A program made the translations under genes and the position numbers. Positions 17,267 through 27,330 of a DNA stretch of 64,000 nt are shown in pieces. The notes below the pieces were generated by a model, which saw only the letters and a list, made by a program, of their open reading frames with translations, was not told the origin of the DNA and ran no database searches. The DNA lies in contig NZ_JAASAF010000004.1 of NCBI RefSeq assembly GCF_012726195.1, positions 248,001 through 312,000 on the forward strand. Reading direction: 5' to 3'. Numbering within the stretch: position 1 is the stretch's first letter; each line of letters begins with the position of its first letter. The DNA is from Rhodococcus sp. HNM0563 (GTDB taxonomy: Bacteria; Actinomycetota; Actinomycetes; Mycobacteriales; Mycobacteriaceae).

Positions 17267-18490
17267 GTGTCTCTGTTCGACCTGTCGCCGCGCGCCGAGA
17301 AATACCGCGCGGACCTGCTGGAATTCATGGATTCGCACGTCTACCCGGCCGAGGCGGTCTACCACCGTCAGATGGCGGAAGCCGGCGATCCGCACTTCCA
17401 CCCACCCATCATGGAGGAACTCAAGGCGGAGGCGCGGTCGCGCGGGCTGTGGAACCTCTTCCATCCGCATCCGGAGTGGGGTCCGGGGCTCACCAATCTC
17501 GAGTATGCGCCCCTCGCGGAGATCATGGGCCGGAGTCCGTTGGCGTCGGAGGCCTGCAACTGCGCCGCCCCGGACACCGGGAACATGGAGGTGTTCACAC
17601 TCTTCGGAACCGAAGAACACCACGAGAAGTATCTGAAGCCGTTGCTGGACGGCACTATTCGCTCGGCCTTCGCGATGACCGAGCCCGATGTCGCGAGTTC
17701 GGACGCCACCAACATCGAGATGTCGATGGTCCGCGACGGCGACGGCTATGTCCTCAACGGGCGTAAATGGTTCGCGTCCAACGCGATGCACAAGAACTGC
17801 AAGGTGCTCATCGTGATGGGCAAGACCGACCCCACTGCGGCGCCCCACCGGCAGCAGTCGATGATGGTCGTCCCCATCGACGCCCCCGGCGTCACAGTGG
17901 TGCGCAACCTACCGGTCTTCGGCTACCACGACCGCGAAGGCCACGCCGAGATCCTGTTCGAGGACGTGCGCGTGCCGTCGAAGGACGTTCTCAAAGGTGA
18001 AGGCGAAGGTTTCGCCATCAGCCAGGCGCGTCTCGGCCCCGGCCGGATCCACCACTGCATGCGGGCGATCGGCGTGTCCGAACGCGCACTCGAACTGCTG
18101 TGCCGCCGTGCACAATCACGCGTCACGTTCGGCAAGCCCGTCGCCGACAACGCCAACATCCGGGACTGGATCGCTGAGGCGCGCATCGAGATCGAGATGA
18201 TCCGCCTCCTGACCCTCAAGACCGCGTACCTGATGGATACCGTCGGCAACAAGGAAGCGCGCACCGAGATCGCGGCGATCAAGGTCGCCGGACCGAACAT
18301 CGCACTGAAGATCGTCGACCGGGCGATCCAGGTCCACGGTGGTGGCGGTGTCACCGACGACTTCCCGCTCGCCATGGCGTACGCGCATCTGCGCACACTG
18401 CGTTTGGCCGACGGTCCCGACGAGGTGCACAAGCGCGCGATCGCGAAGCAGGAACTGCGCAAGTACCGAGACCTACGGCCTACGTCGTGA
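17267..18490 (+). CDS. Acyl-CoA dehydrogenase (ACAD10/11-like)
   Basis: FAD-dependent acyl-CoA dehydrogenase of 407 residues that introduces an alpha,beta double bond into an acyl-Co[18 protein letters not shown] is the FAD/substrate-binding signature, and [16 protein letters not shown] is the C-terminal family signature. The order of neighbours (next an SDR, then an aminoglycoside-phosphotransferase-fold protein) resembles human ACAD10/11, where the kinase and dehydrogenase domains are fused and handle 4-hydroxyacyl-CoAs. Start GTG 17267; the stop overlaps the next start (GTGA at 18487). Confidence 0.92.
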   Translation: MSLFDLSPRAEKYRADLLEFMDSHVYPAEAVYHRQMAEAGDPHFHPPIMEELKAEARSRGLWNLFHPHPEWGPGLTNLEYAPLAEIMGRSPLASEACNCAAPDTGNMEVFTLFGTEEHHEKYLKPLLDGTIRSAFAMTEPDVASSDATNIEMSMVRDGDGYVLNGRKWFASNAMHKNCKVLIVMGKTDPTAAPHRQQSMMVVPIDAPGVTVVRNLPVFGYHDREGHAEILFEDVRVPSKDVLKGEGEGFAISQARLGPGRIHHCMRAIGVSERALELLCRRAQSRVTFGKPVADNANIRDWIAEARIEIEMIRLLTLKTAYLMDTVGNKEARTEIAAIKVAGPNIALKIVDRAIQVHGGGGVTDDFPLAMAYAHLRTLRLADGPDEVHKRAIAKQELRKYRDLRPTS

Positions 18491-19269
18491 CCGGGTTCGA
18501 TCTCACAGGTAGGGCCGCGATCGTCACCGGCGGCTCCCGCGGTATCGGACTGGAGACTGCCCGCGGTCTCGCACAGGCGGGAGCGAACGTCGTCGTGACC
18601 TCACGCAGCCAGGAATCGGCGGATGCCGCCGCGGCCGACATCGGCCCGGCTGCGCTCGGTGTGGGAGCGCATGCCGTCGACGACAATGCTGCGCGGCGAT
18701 GCATCGACATCACCCTCGAGAAGTTCGGCCGCATAGACATTCTCGTCAACAACGCCGGCACCAACCCGTCGTACGGTCCGCTGGTCGACCAGGACCACGC
18801 GCGGTTCGCGAAGACCTTCGACGTGAACGTGTGGGGCCCGGTGTTGTGGTCGTCGTTGGTGGTGAAAGCGTGGATGGGTGATCACGGCGGCAGCATCGTC
18901 AACACCGCGTCGATCGGTGGCATGAAGTTCGAAGCGAACATCGGGGTGTACAACGCGTCGAAGGCCGCGCTGATCCACCTCACCAAACAGCTCGCGCTCG
19001 AGTTGTCGCCGATGGTCCGCGTCAATGCCGTGGCACCCGGTGTCGTGAGAACCAAGCTGGCCGAAGCACTGTGGAAGGACCACGAGCCCCGGGTCGCGGC
19101 CTCCACCCCGCTCGGGCGCATCGGTGAACCTATCGACGTCGCCTCGGCTGTGCATTATCTCGTCTCCGATGCAGCGCAGTGGATCACCGGTGAGGTGATG
19201 GTGATCGACGGTGGCCGGTTGCTCGGCAACGCGCAGTCGTTCCGGCAGGGAAGTGCACACGATGTCTGA
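18487..19269 (+). CDS. Short-chain dehydrogenase/reductase (SDR)
   Basis: Classical SDR of 260 residues. TGGSRGIG (residues 15-22) binds NAD(P), VNNAGTNPS is intact, and the catalytic set is Ser (TASIGG), Tyr (YNASK) and Lys. The C-terminus [12 protein letters not shown] is typical of the FabG-like subgroup. It overlaps both neighbours (GTGA with the dehydrogenase, 8 bases with the kinase), so it is translated as part of one unit. Probable role is 3-hydroxyacyl-CoA or secondary alcohol oxidation. Confidence 0.9.
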   Translation: MTGFDLTGRAAIVTGGSRGIGLETARGLAQAGANVVVTSRSQESADAAAADIGPAALGVGAHAVDDNAARRCIDITLEKFGRIDILVNNAGTNPSYGPLVDQDHARFAKTFDVNVWGPVLWSSLVVKAWMGDHGGSIVNTASIGGMKFEANIGVYNASKAALIHLTKQLALELSPMVRVNAVAPGVVRTKLAEALWKDHEPRVAASTPLGRIGEPIDVASAVHYLVSDAAQWITGEVMVIDGGRLLGNAQSFRQGSAHDV

Positions 19270-20296
19270 CACCGCGGTGGTCGGTATCGCGACCGAAGCA
19301 GTCACGGCGTGGGTCGCAGGCATCGTGCCGGAGTTTGCGGGACCGCTGACATTCGAGCGGATCGGGCTGGGGCAATCCAACCTCACCTACCTGATCAGCG
19401 ACACATCCGACCGACGATGGGTGCTCCGACGGCCGCCTCTGGGCACGCTGCTCGCCTCCGCACACGATGTTGCGCGGGAAGCCCGGATCCTCACGGCCCT
19501 CGAGCACTCGGCTGTTCCGGTGCCACGCGTGCTTGCGGTGACCGACGATCCGTCGGTCACCGAGGCGCCACTCGTCCTGATGGAGTTCGTCGACGGGCTC
19601 GTCGTCGACCGGATGGCGGTGGCCGAGGAACTCACACCCGAGCAGCGCCGCGCGATCGGGATCCGCCTGCCACGCACACTCGCGGCGATCCACGCCGTCG
19701 ACCTCGCCGAAGTGGGGCTGTCGGATCTCGCGAGCCACAAGCCCTACGCTCAGCGGCAGCTCACCCGCTGGTCGGGCCAATGGGAACGCTCGAAGACACG
19801 AGAGATACCCGACCTCGACGACCTCACCCGACGGTTGCTGGCCAACATCCCGGAGCAGCGGGAAGTGACACTCGTGCACGGCGACTTCCACCTGCGGAAC
19901 CTCATCACCGCACCGGAGAACGGTGACGTGCGAGCTGTCCTCGACTGGGAGTTGTCCACCCTCGGAGAACCTCTGGCGGACATGGGAAGCACGCTCGCAT
20001 ATTGGAGCGAGCCGGGTGAGCGCACCGCGGGGGATTTCCCGGCAACCCAGCTGGACGGCTTCCCGAACCGCGCTGAACTCGTGGAGATGTATCTCGCCGA
20101 GACCGGCCGGGACCCTGCCGCACTGAAATTCTGGCATGCGCTCGGCCTGTGGAAAGTGGCCATCATCGCCGAAGGTGTGATGAGACGCGCCCGCGACGAC
20201 CCGCGCAACAAGGCGGCCGCTAGCACACCCACCGTCGAGCGCATCGATGCACTCGTCGGCGCCGCCCGGGCGGTGGCCGCCGATGCCGGCATCTGA
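19262..20296 (+). CDS. Aminoglycoside-phosphotransferase-fold kinase, ACAD-associated
   Basis: APH/choline-kinase-fold protein of 344 residues. The catalytic loop is VHGDFHLRNLI, and the metal-binding DWELSTLGEPLADMG follows, both complete. The N-terminal lobe has LGQSNLTYLI in place of a P-loop. It is the stand-alone equivalent of the kinase half of ACAD10/11; in that pathway a 4-hydroxyacyl-CoA is phosphorylated before removal of the phosphate. Drug resistance is unlikely given the operon. ATG 19262 was chosen because the longer frame only adds codons that overlap the SDR. Confidence 0.88.
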   Translation: MSDTAVVGIATEAVTAWVAGIVPEFAGPLTFERIGLGQSNLTYLISDTSDRRWVLRRPPLGTLLASAHDVAREARILTALEHSAVPVPRVLAVTDDPSVTEAPLVLMEFVDGLVVDRMAVAEELTPEQRRAIGIRLPRTLAAIHAVDLAEVGLSDLASHKPYAQRQLTRWSGQWERSKTREIPDLDDLTRRLLANIPEQREVTLVHGDFHLRNLITAPENGDVRAVLDWELSTLGEPLADMGSTLAYWSEPGERTAGDFPATQLDGFPNRAELVEMYLAETGRDPAALKFWHALGLWKVAIIAEGVMRRARDDPRNKAAASTPTVERIDALVGAARAVAADAGI

Positions 20297-20332
20297 GGAC
20301 CCGACAACCACTGAACTGAAGGATGTGATTGC

Positions 20333-21316
20333 GTGAAAGCTTGGCGTGTACACGAGCTCGGTGAGCCTCGAGATGTGCTCCGGTTCGAGGAGGTCGACGA
20401 TCCGGTGGCGGGACCCGGGCAGTTGCTCGTCCGTACGCTGGCGGCGCCCGCGAACTTCCCCGATGTGCTGTTGTGCCGGGGTAAGTACCAGGTGAAGCCG
20501 CCGCTGCCGTTCTCCCCGGGCGTCGAGCTGTGCGGCGAGGTGGTTTCCGTCGGAGAGGGTGTCACCGAATTCTCTGTGGGCGACCGGGTGATCGGGAATC
20601 CGAATCTGCCTCTCGGTGCGTTCGCCGAGCACACCCTGATGGACGAGGTGAACGCATTCGCTGCGCCCGCGTCGCTGGACGATGCGGAGGCATCCGCGCT
20701 GTTCATCGGGTATCAGACCGCATGGTTCGCGTTGCATCGCCGGACGCAACTGCGAGAAGGTGAAACGCTTCTCGTGCACGCTGCTGCGGGAGGTGTCGGC
20801 AGCGCCGCGGTACAGCTCGGAAAGGCAGCCGGTGCGCGCGTCATCGGTGTGGTGGGTGGACCCGAGAAGGCCGAGTACTGCAGGCGGCTCGGCGCTGATC
20901 TCGTGATCGACCGCCATACGGACGATTTCGTGCCGCTGGTCAAGGAATTCACCGGCGATAAGGGCGCCGACGTCGTGTTCGATCCCGTGGGCGGCGACGC
21001 CTACGCCGGATCGACGAAGTGCATCGCGTTCGAGGGGCGGATCGTGATCATTGGTTTCGCGGGCGGGACCATCCCCACTCCGGGTCTCAATCACGCACTG
21101 ATCAAGAACTATTCGATCATCGGACTGCACTGGGGTCTCTACAAGGAGCACAACCGCGCGGTGATCGAGGAATGCCACACCGAACTCGCAGCTCTCGCGG
21201 CGTCCGGGGCGATCGCACCACTCGTCAGTGAGCGGTTGTCGCTGTCGGAGGTCGCAGACGGAATTGCGCGGTTGGGTGAGGGAACGACCGTGGGCAGGGT
21301 CGTGTTCGTGCCCTAG
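20333..21316 (+). CDS. NADPH:quinone oxidoreductase-type MDR protein
   Basis: Zinc-independent medium-chain dehydrogenase/reductase of 327 residues (QOR/enoyl-reductase type). The cofactor motif AAAGGVGSAAVQLGKAAGARVIG is intact and no catalytic or structural zinc ligands are visible. FSPGVELCGEV and GEGTTVGRVVFVP are standard ends of the fold. It may reduce an enoyl thioester or quinone within the lipid-catabolic operon, 36 bases after the kinase gene. GTG start. A bidirectional hairpin follows. Confidence 0.9.
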   Translation: MKAWRVHELGEPRDVLRFEEVDDPVAGPGQLLVRTLAAPANFPDVLLCRGKYQVKPPLPFSPGVELCGEVVSVGEGVTEFSVGDRVIGNPNLPLGAFAEHTLMDEVNAFAAPASLDDAEASALFIGYQTAWFALHRRTQLREGETLLVHAAAGGVGSAAVQLGKAAGARVIGVVGGPEKAEYCRRLGADLVIDRHTDDFVPLVKEFTGDKGADVVFDPVGGDAYAGSTKCIAFEGRIVIIGFAGGTIPTPGLNHALIKNYSIIGLHWGLYKEHNRAVIEECHTELAALAASGAIAPLVSERLSLSEVADGIARLGEGTTVGRVVFVP

Positions 21317-21334
21317 CCGCCACGCGGGGGTGAA

Positions 21335-21369
21335 GGATCGGCCGACGGTTCGAGACCGTCGGCCGACCC
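21335..21369. terminator. Bidirectional terminator between convergent operons
   Basis: Perfect 12-bp stem TCGGCCGACGGT (21338-21349) / ACCGTCGGCCGA (21355-21366) with a 5-base loop, extended by two more pairs across one mismatch. It lies 19 bases after the quinone oxidoreductase stop and 11 bases after the MFS stop on the other strand. Confidence 0.75.
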
Positions 21370-21379
21370 TGTGTGCTCG

Positions 21380-22816
21380 TCAGTTCTTGGTGTACTTGAT
21401 TCCGAGCGTGAGCGCGATCGTGATGGCACACAAGACCACGAGCATCGCGCAGACGGCGCCGAGCGCGGCCACCGTCGGGGTCGACGTCCCGGGGACCACC
21501 AGGGTGGCGAGCAGGACTGTCGTGATCGACGTACCGACTGCCATCGCGGCGGTGCGCACAACCGACTGGCTTCCGGTGATTTCGCTGGTGTTGTGTTCGG
21601 GGACGAACTCGACCAGCAGATTCGGCAGAGCTGTATAGGCGAAGGCCGTCGCGATCGACACGGTGACGACCAGCGCGGTCATGCCGACAACGGAACCGCG
21701 GAAGACGAAGAACGCGGCACACGCGATCATGAACAAAGCTGTGCCGAGCAGCAACGACGCCCGCGCGCCGACTGCCGCAGCGATCTTGCCTGCGAGTGGG
21801 GTGAAGAGCATTCCGATCATCGCGCCGATGAACGAGAGCATCCCGGCGTGGGTGGCCGAGAGGCCGAGCCCGAACGGCGCCGTGGTCGGAGTCTGCATGA
21901 TGATCGGGATCAGCATCGTCGTCACGCCGATCGGGCCGACACCCAGCGCGATCGTGGCGAGCATGGTGAACGAGACGTTGCGTTCGGCGAGCAGGCGAAG
22001 GTTGATGATCGGGGACGTGCGGCCGAGTTCCCAGCGCACCCACCAGGTGAAGATCGCGATTCCGACCACGAGGAGACCGAGCACTCGGGTATCGCCCCAG
22101 CCCCAGGACTTGCCCTGGGTGAGGGCCAGCAGGATGGCGGTCACCGAGATCGCGAGACCGGCCGCGCCGACGAAGTCGACCTGCTGACGTTCGGTGTCGC
22201 GATGACGCCACGGCAGCACGGCTTCGACGAGCACGACACACCCGATGGCGTAGACGGCGGTGACGACGAACATGTACCGCCAGTCGCCGAGATCGATGAG
22301 CACGCCTGCCACCAGGAGCGAGGCAGCACCTGCAGCAACTGCGGATCCGGCGATCAACGCGACCGCCATCGGCACCTTCTTCGCCGGGAGGTGTTCACGG
22401 GCGAGTCCGATACACAACGGCAGGATCGCACCCGCGACCCCCTGGATCGCGCGTCCGATGATGATCGCCCACAGGGAACCGAAGGCCATGCTGATGATGG
22501 AACCTACCGCCGCACAGATCAGAACGACGATGAGGACGCGTTCGCGGCCGTACATGTCGCCGAGGCGGCCGCACACGGCGGCCGAGGCTGCGGCGACCAG
22601 TAGGAACGCCGTCACCGTCCATCCGACCGATGCTGCGTTGGTGTCGAAGACCTGCGTGAAGGTCGGGAGCGCGGCGTACATCATCGAGGTCTCGAACGCG
22701 CTGATGATCTCTACCGCGATCAGCACGGACACGATCAACCAGACCGGCCTGGTGCGCTCGTATCGCCGTTGTGCGCGTGTCGACCGGGGCCGATCGGGTA
22801 TCACCGATGTACTCAT
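21380..22816 (-). CDS. MFS drug/metabolite exporter (DHA2 type, 14 helices)
   Basis: Major facilitator permease of 478 residues with about 14 hydrophobic helices. GRLGDMYGRERVLIV is the loop 2-3 motif A, and GRAIQGVAGAILPL is the motif of the EmrB/QacA proton antiporters. It lies 103 bases downstream of a TetR gene on the same strand, so TetR-controlled export of a toxic or signalling compound is likely. The frame is open upstream to 22876, but ATG 22816 gives a normal cytoplasmic N-terminus. It faces the sulfation operon, whose product it could export. Confidence 0.88.
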   Translation of the reverse strand: MSTSVIPDRPRSTRAQRRYERTRPVWLIVSVLIAVEIISAFETSMMYAALPTFTQVFDTNAASVGWTVTAFLLVAAASAAVCGRLGDMYGRERVLIVVLICAAVGSIISMAFGSLWAIIIGRAIQGVAGAILPLCIGLAREHLPAKKVPMAVALIAGSAVAAGAASLLVAGVLIDLGDWRYMFVVTAVYAIGCVVLVEAVLPWRHRDTERQQVDFVGAAGLAISVTAILLALTQGKSWGWGDTRVLGLLVVGIAIFTWWVRWELGRTSPIINLRLLAERNVSFTMLATIALGVGPIGVTTMLIPIIMQTPTTAPFGLGLSATHAGMLSFIGAMIGMLFTPLAGKIAAAVGARASLLLGTALFMIACAAFFVFRGSVVGMTALVVTVSIATAFAYTALPNLLVEFVPEHNTSEITGSQSVVRTAAMAVGTSITTVLLATLVVPGTSTPTVAALGAVCAMLVVLCAITIALTLGIKYTKN

Positions 22817-22919
22817 GCGAGCTCCTGAATTCCGTGAGGCTTCGAGCAAGCACGGTATGGGTGTGCGCGTGGTCACATCGGCCGGATACCGGTGAGTGGG
22901 ACGTTCGGCCGAGCAGATG

Positions 22920-23555
22920 TCAGTTCTGTGTCTGCGAGCTGTCGCCCACGGTGATCGCCCTGGTCAGTGACTCGGCAGCAAATCGGGTGAGTTCTGTGTG
23001 GTCGAGTTCGGCTGCCCAGTTGTGGACGATGGTGTCGGCCACGCCCTGGAGGGTGGACAGAACGAAGGGGAGCATCGACGGGTCGTTCCGGAGGACGCGA
23101 CCTTCGGATTCGGCGGCCTCCGTGAGTGCGGCATGGAGTTCGGAGTTGTACTCTCGCGCCGTCCGCCGCACCTCTCGGACCGATTCACGTTCGGTGCGGT
23201 TGTCGCCTTCGATGTCACGCCAGGTGGCGGTGAAGCGGCCGACTCGGCCCCACTGACGCGTCGACTCGGGGAGGACCGCCGCCAGCAGGGCGGCGACTCC
23301 CCGGTCTCGGGGAATAGTTGCTACGAACGAACGGGACTCGATCTGGCTCTCGTTGAGCAGTGAGGTGAAGATGTCCTGTTTGTCGGTGAAGTACTGGTAG
23401 ATCAGTCCGACGCTGGTTCCGGAGCGTTTCGCGACCGAGCGGATCGTCAGCGCTGCGTACCCGCCCTCGTCGAGCAGGGCTGCGGCCGCATCGAGTGTGC
23501 GGCGACGCCGGGCCTCCGCGTCTCCGTAAATCGATCTTTTGCTCGATTCGCCCAT
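22920..23555 (-). CDS. TetR-family regulator of the MFS/sulfation locus
   Basis: TetR regulator of 211 residues from ATG 23555 (MGESSKRSIYGDAEARRRRTLD). The helix-turn-helix is IRSVAKRSGTSVGLIYQYFTDKQDIFTSLL. Codons further upstream (to 23681) would run through the operator pair and are rejected. It is divergent from cysQ and first of two genes with the MFS exporter. Two palindromes in the 124-base gap are its likely binding sites, giving autoregulation together with control of the sulfation operon. Confidence 0.85.
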   Translation of the reverse strand: MGESSKRSIYGDAEARRRRTLDAAAALLDEGGYAALTIRSVAKRSGTSVGLIYQYFTDKQDIFTSLLNESQIESRSFVATIPRDRGVAALLAAVLPESTRQWGRVGRFTATWRDIEGDNRTERESVREVRRTAREYNSELHAALTEAAESEGRVLRNDPSMLPFVLSTLQGVADTIVHNWAAELDHTELTRFAAESLTRAITVGDSSQTQN

Positions 23556-23622
23556 CGTCCCACCGTAGCCGGGGTGTCGTAATTGCCGATGCCCGCATCG
23601 GCGTGGCGCTGCCGAACGAGAT

Positions 23623-23657
23623 CGAACATTGTTCGAAATAGGATTGAACAATGTTCG
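23623..23657. promoter_or_regulatory. Paired TetR-type operators between the regulator and cysQ
   Basis: Two near-identical 11-bp palindromes, GAACATTGTTC (23624-23634) and GAACAATGTTC (23646-23656). Their centres are 22 bases apart, two helical turns, and they are inverted copies of each other, so CGAACATTGTTC and GAACAATGTTCG also form a perfect 12-bp outer dyad. The second box ends 23 bases before the cysQ ATG. Spacing on one face of the helix fits two cooperating TetR dimers. Confidence 0.75.
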
Positions 23658-23679
23658 TTCTGTGGTTAGAGTCTCATTC

Positions 23680-24471
23680 ATGGACCACGGCGCCGTCTCG
23701 GCGACACAATCGATTCATCCCTCCCGGAGCGCCGGCGATGCGCTCGCTGCCTCTGAATTAGCCACTGCAGCAGGGGAATTACTCCTCGGCCTCCGGCGCG
23801 ATACCGAGGTTGCGGACGCGGACCTGGATCAGCTCCGGCGGATGGGAGATCTGCGGAGTCACGACTACCTCACCCTCGCACTGGCGGAGAGGTTTCCCGA
23901 CGACTCGGTGCTCTCGGAAGAGGGTGCCGATGATCATGCGCGGCTCCGAGCGGATCGCGTCTGGATCGTCGACCCGCTCGACGGTACCCGCGAGTTCGGT
24001 GAGCACGGCCGCACCGACTGGGCCGTGCACGTCGCCCTTGTCGAGAACGGACTGCTGACGGTCGGAGCGGTCGCGATGCCCGCCCTCGGGGTCACCTACT
24101 CGACGGGTGATACTCCCGCGACCCTCTCGCCGTTACCGCGAACTCCTCGCGTGGCCGTGTCCCGCACCCGCAAACCGGAACCCGTCCTCGCCCTCGCCCG
24201 CGCGCTCGGCGGCGAACTCGTGGAGATGGGATCGGCCGGCGCGAAAGCCATGGCCGTCGTGCGCGGCGAGGTCGATATCTATGCCCATACCGGAGGCCAG
24301 TTCGAGTGGGATTCGGCGGCACCCGTAGCGGTTGCTCGCGCCGCAGGCCTGCACGTCTCACGGATCGACGGCTCCGAACCCCGCTACAACCAGAAGGACC
24401 CTTGGATGCCCGACATGTTGATCTGCCGCCCCGAGTTGGCCGGCCAAGCATTGGAGGTGCTCGGACGATGA
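23680..24471 (+). CDS. cysQ: 3'(2'),5'-bisphosphate nucleotidase CysQ-like (PAP phosphatase)
   Basis: Inositol-monophosphatase-fold enzyme of 263 residues that converts PAP, the by-product of sulfotransferases, to AMP, and can hydrolyse PAPS. The metal site is seen in LSEEGADD (Glu80, Glu81) and [10 protein letters not shown] (Asp98, Asp101, Gly102, Thr103), with [14 protein letters not shown] as the C-terminal metal segment. ATG 23680 lies just behind the operator pair; the frame open to 23629 runs through the operator. The stop overlaps cysD (ATGA). The first gene of the sulfation operon is thus the PAP-removal enzyme. Confidence 0.9.
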   Translation: MDHGAVSATQSIHPSRSAGDALAASELATAAGELLLGLRRDTEVADADLDQLRRMGDLRSHDYLTLALAERFPDDSVLSEEGADDHARLRADRVWIVDPLDGTREFGEHGRTDWAVHVALVENGLLTVGAVAMPALGVTYSTGDTPATLSPLPRTPRVAVSRTRKPEPVLALARALGGELVEMGSAGAKAMAVVRGEVDIYAHTGGQFEWDSAAPVAVARAAGLHVSRIDGSEPRYNQKDPWMPDMLICRPELAGQALEVLGR

Positions 24472-25388
24472 GCAGTCCCACCGTCGGTGAGAACCTGACA
24501 CACCTGGAGCGTCTCGAGGCCGAGAGCATCCATATCATGCGGGAAGCAGTCGCCGAGAGCGAGAACCCGGTGATGTTGTACTCGGTCGGCAAGGACAGCG
24601 CGGTGATGCTGCACCTGGCGCGCAAGGCGTTCTACCCGTCACGTCTGCCCTTCCCACTGCTCCACGTCGACACCACGTGGAAGTTTCGAGAGATGTACAA
24701 GCTGCGTGACGAGACCGCTGCCGCAGGTGATCTCGACCTGGTCGTCTACCAGAACCCGGAATGTGTCGAGAAGGGCATCAACCCGTTCACGCACGGATCG
24801 GCGACCCACACCGACATGTGGAAGACCGAAGGTCTCAAGCAAGCCCTCGACCTCCACAAGTTCGACGCCGCATTCGGTGGAGCCCGCCGCGACGAAGAGA
24901 AGTCCCGCGCCAAGGAGCGCGTCTTCTCGATCCGCTCCGCCGAGCACCGCTGGGATCCGAAACAGCAGCGGCCCGAACTGTGGCGCATGTACAACGTCCG
25001 CAAATCGCCCGGTGAAACCCTGCGGGTGTTCCCCCTGTCGAACTGGACCGAACTCGATGTGTGGGAATACATCAGGCAGGAGAACATTCCGATCGTTCCG
25101 CTCTATTTCGCGGCGAAGCGACCAGTCGTCGAGCGCGACGGCACCCTGATCATGGTCGACGACGACCGGATGCCCCTGCTGCCCGGGGAGGTTCCTGAGC
25201 TGAAGAGCGTGCGCTTCCGCACCCTCGGTTGCTACCCGCTCACCGGCGCCGTCGAATCCACGGCCGAGACGTTGACCGACATCATCCAGGAAATGTTGCT
25301 GACCACTACCTCCGAGCGCCAGGGTCGCGTGATCGACCACGACTCCAGCGCCTCGATGGAGAAGAAGAAGCAGGAAGGGTACTTCTGA
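24468..25388 (+). CDS. cysD: Sulfate adenylyltransferase subunit 2
   Basis: PP-loop ATP pyrophosphatase subunit of ATP sulfurylase, 306 residues, that forms APS from sulfate and ATP. The PP-loop YSVGKDSAV lies at residues 38-46, and the family segments [15 protein letters not shown] and [15 protein letters not shown] follow. Start ATG 24468 overlaps the cysQ stop, and its own stop shares one base with the cysNC start (TGATG). It works as a heterodimer with the CysN half of the next gene product. Confidence 0.97.
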   Translation: MSSPTVGENLTHLERLEAESIHIMREAVAESENPVMLYSVGKDSAVMLHLARKAFYPSRLPFPLLHVDTTWKFREMYKLRDETAAAGDLDLVVYQNPECVEKGINPFTHGSATHTDMWKTEGLKQALDLHKFDAAFGGARRDEEKSRAKERVFSIRSAEHRWDPKQQRPELWRMYNVRKSPGETLRVFPLSNWTELDVWEYIRQENIPIVPLYFAAKRPVVERDGTLIMVDDDRMPLLPGEVPELKSVRFRTLGCYPLTGAVESTAETLTDIIQEMLLTTTSERQGRVIDHDSSASMEKKKQEGYF

Positions 25389-27289
25389 TGACTCAGCCTT
25401 CGGAGCTGATCACCGACGACATCGAGCAGTACCTCGCGCGGCACGCGAACAAGTCCATGCTCCGCTTCATCACGTGCGGTAGCGTCGACGACGGCAAGTC
25501 CACCCTGATCGGCCGCCTGCTCTACGAGTCGAAACTGGTCTTCGAGGATCAGCTTTCCGCACTCGAAGCGGACTCACGCAAGGTCGGCACCCAGGGCGAG
25601 GGCCTCGACTTCGCGTTACTCGTCGACGGCTTGGCCGCCGAACGCGAACAGGGCATCACCATCGACGTCGCATACCGCTACTTCTCGACCGAACAGCGCA
25701 AGTTCGTCGTCGCGGACACCCCGGGCCACGAGCAATACACCCGCAACATGGTGACCGGGGCTTCCACCGCCGACCTCGCAGTCATCCTCATCGACGCCCG
25801 CAAGGGGGTGCTCACCCAGACCCGTCGGCACTCGTACCTCGTCTCACTCCTCGGCATCCGCCACGTGGTGATCGCCGTCAACAAACTCGACCTGGTCGAC
25901 TACTCACAGGAGGTCTTCGACGACATCGTCGCCGAATACACGAGTTTCGCGAACGAGATCGGGCTCGGAGGCGTCGTCGCGATTCCCATGTCGGCGTACG
26001 TCGGTGACAACCTCACCGAACGCAGCTCCAACACACCCTGGTATCAGGGGCCGACGCTGATCGAGCATCTCGAGCACGTCGAGATCGACGACGACCTGCG
26101 CAATGGCCCGTTCCGTATGCCGGTGCAGTGGGTCAACCGTCCCAACCTGGACTTCCGTGGCTTCTCCGGCCAGATCGTCGGCGGAACTGTTCGACCGGGC
26201 GACCGGTTGCGAGTTCTCCCCAGCGGCAAGGAATCCGCTGTCGCGCGGATCGTCACCATGGACGGAGACCTCGACGAGGCCGTCGCCGGTCAGTCGGTCA
26301 CCATCACCCTCGCCGACGAGATCGACGTCAGCCGTGGAGATGTGCTTGCCGGAGCGGAGGCGCTGCCCGGTGTGGCCGACCAGTTCGAGGCGCACGTGGT
26401 GTGGATGGGCGAACACGAAATGCTGCCCGAGCGTCCCTATGTGTGTCAGATCGGGACGATGACCGTGCAGGCCCGCATCACCAAACCCAAGCACAAGGTC
26501 AACGTCAATACCCTCGAGAAGACCGCGACGAACACACTTGCGCTCAATGAGATCGGTGTGTGCAACATCAGCTTCGATCGGCCGGTGCCGTTCGACGCCT
26601 ATGCTGCGAACCGCGATACCGGCGGATTCATCCTGATCGACCGGCTCACCAACACCACGGTCGGTGCCGGCATGATCGCGCATTCGCTGCGACGGTCCGA
26701 CAACATCCATTGGCAGGCCGTGGACGTAGACGGTGATGCACGCAGGGCGCTCAACGGTCACGGTTCACACGTGCTGTGGTTCACCGGCCTGTCCGGATCG
26801 GGCAAGTCGACGATCGCCAACGATCTCGAGCGCAAGTTGTATGCGTTGGGCTGCCACACCTATCTCCTCGACGGCGACAACATCCGGCATGGACTCGGCC
26901 GCGACCTCGGATTCACCGAGGCCGACCGGGTGGAGAACATCAGACGTGTCACCGAGGTCGCCCGGCTGATGGCCGATGCCGGCCTGATCGTCCTGGCGTC
27001 GTTCATCTCTCCGTTCCGCGCCGACCGCGATGCGGCACGCGATGTGATCGGCGCGGACCAATTCTGCGAGGTGTTCGTCGACACCCCGATCGACGTCGCC
27101 GAGCAGCGGGATCCCAAGGGCCTCTACAAGAAGGCGCGACGCGGCGATCTGACCAACTTCACCGGCGTCGATTCCCCGTACGAGCCGCCGGAGAATCCCG
27201 ACCTGAGGATCGATACGACCGCGACCTCACCCGAAGACGCGAGCCGGCAGATCATCGAGCTGCTGCGCAGCCGCGGCGCGATCGCCTGA
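25388..27289 (+). CDS. cysNC: Bifunctional sulfate adenylyltransferase subunit 1 / APS kinase
   Basis: Fusion of the regulatory GTPase of ATP sulfurylase with APS kinase, 633 residues. GTPase: G1 GSVDDGKST (31-39), [12 protein letters not shown] as G3, NKLDLVD as G4. Beta-barrel domains follow to about residue 445. The APS kinase domain has P-loop GLSGSGKST (467-475) and the DGDNIRHGL substrate segment. The product is PAPS. No PAPS reductase (cysH) or sulfite reductase follows, which points to PAPS use as a sulfuryl donor rather than reduction to sulfide. Confidence 0.97.
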   Translation: MTQPSELITDDIEQYLARHANKSMLRFITCGSVDDGKSTLIGRLLYESKLVFEDQLSALEADSRKVGTQGEGLDFALLVDGLAAEREQGITIDVAYRYFSTEQRKFVVADTPGHEQYTRNMVTGASTADLAVILIDARKGVLTQTRRHSYLVSLLGIRHVVIAVNKLDLVDYSQEVFDDIVAEYTSFANEIGLGGVVAIPMSAYVGDNLTERSSNTPWYQGPTLIEHLEHVEIDDDLRNGPFRMPVQWVNRPNLDFRGFSGQIVGGTVRPGDRLRVLPSGKESAVARIVTMDGDLDEAVAGQSVTITLADEIDVSRGDVLAGAEALPGVADQFEAHVVWMGEHEMLPERPYVCQIGTMTVQARITKPKHKVNVNTLEKTATNTLALNEIGVCNISFDRPVPFDAYAANRDTGGFILIDRLTNTTVGAGMIAHSLRRSDNIHWQAVDVDGDARRALNGHGSHVLWFTGLSGSGKSTIANDLERKLYALGCHTYLLDGDNIRHGLGRDLGFTEADRVENIRRVTEVARLMADAGLIVLASFISPFRADRDAARDVIGADQFCEVFVDTPIDVAEQRDPKGLYKKARRGDLTNFTGVDSPYEPPENPDLRIDTTATSPEDASRQIIELLRSRGAIA

Positions 27290-27330
27290 ATCGGCTCCCG
27301 AAGTACCACCCGTCACGGAAGGAATGTTTC

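Noticed and set aside
19262-20296. Aminoglycoside resistance kinase
   Set aside because: The fold is the same, but the gene is locked into an acyl-CoA dehydrogenase operon by overlaps, which fits the ACAD-associated kinase role.
19184-21178. Antisense open frame of 664 codons
   Set aside because: Lies opposite the APH-fold kinase and quinone oxidoreductase genes, both of which have complete family motifs; the translation has none.
23623-23657. KstR (cholesterol regulon) operator
   Set aside because: KstR sites have AAC and GTT separated by two bases within a 14-bp palindrome; here the spacing between AAC and GTT is three and the boxes are paired, so the neighbouring TetR is the better candidate.
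24468-27289. cysD-cysNC as an ordinary assimilatory sulfate reduction operon
   Set aside because: No cysH, sulfite reductase or sulfate transporter follows; instead a sulfotransferase and lipid-modifying enzymes are coupled downstream.
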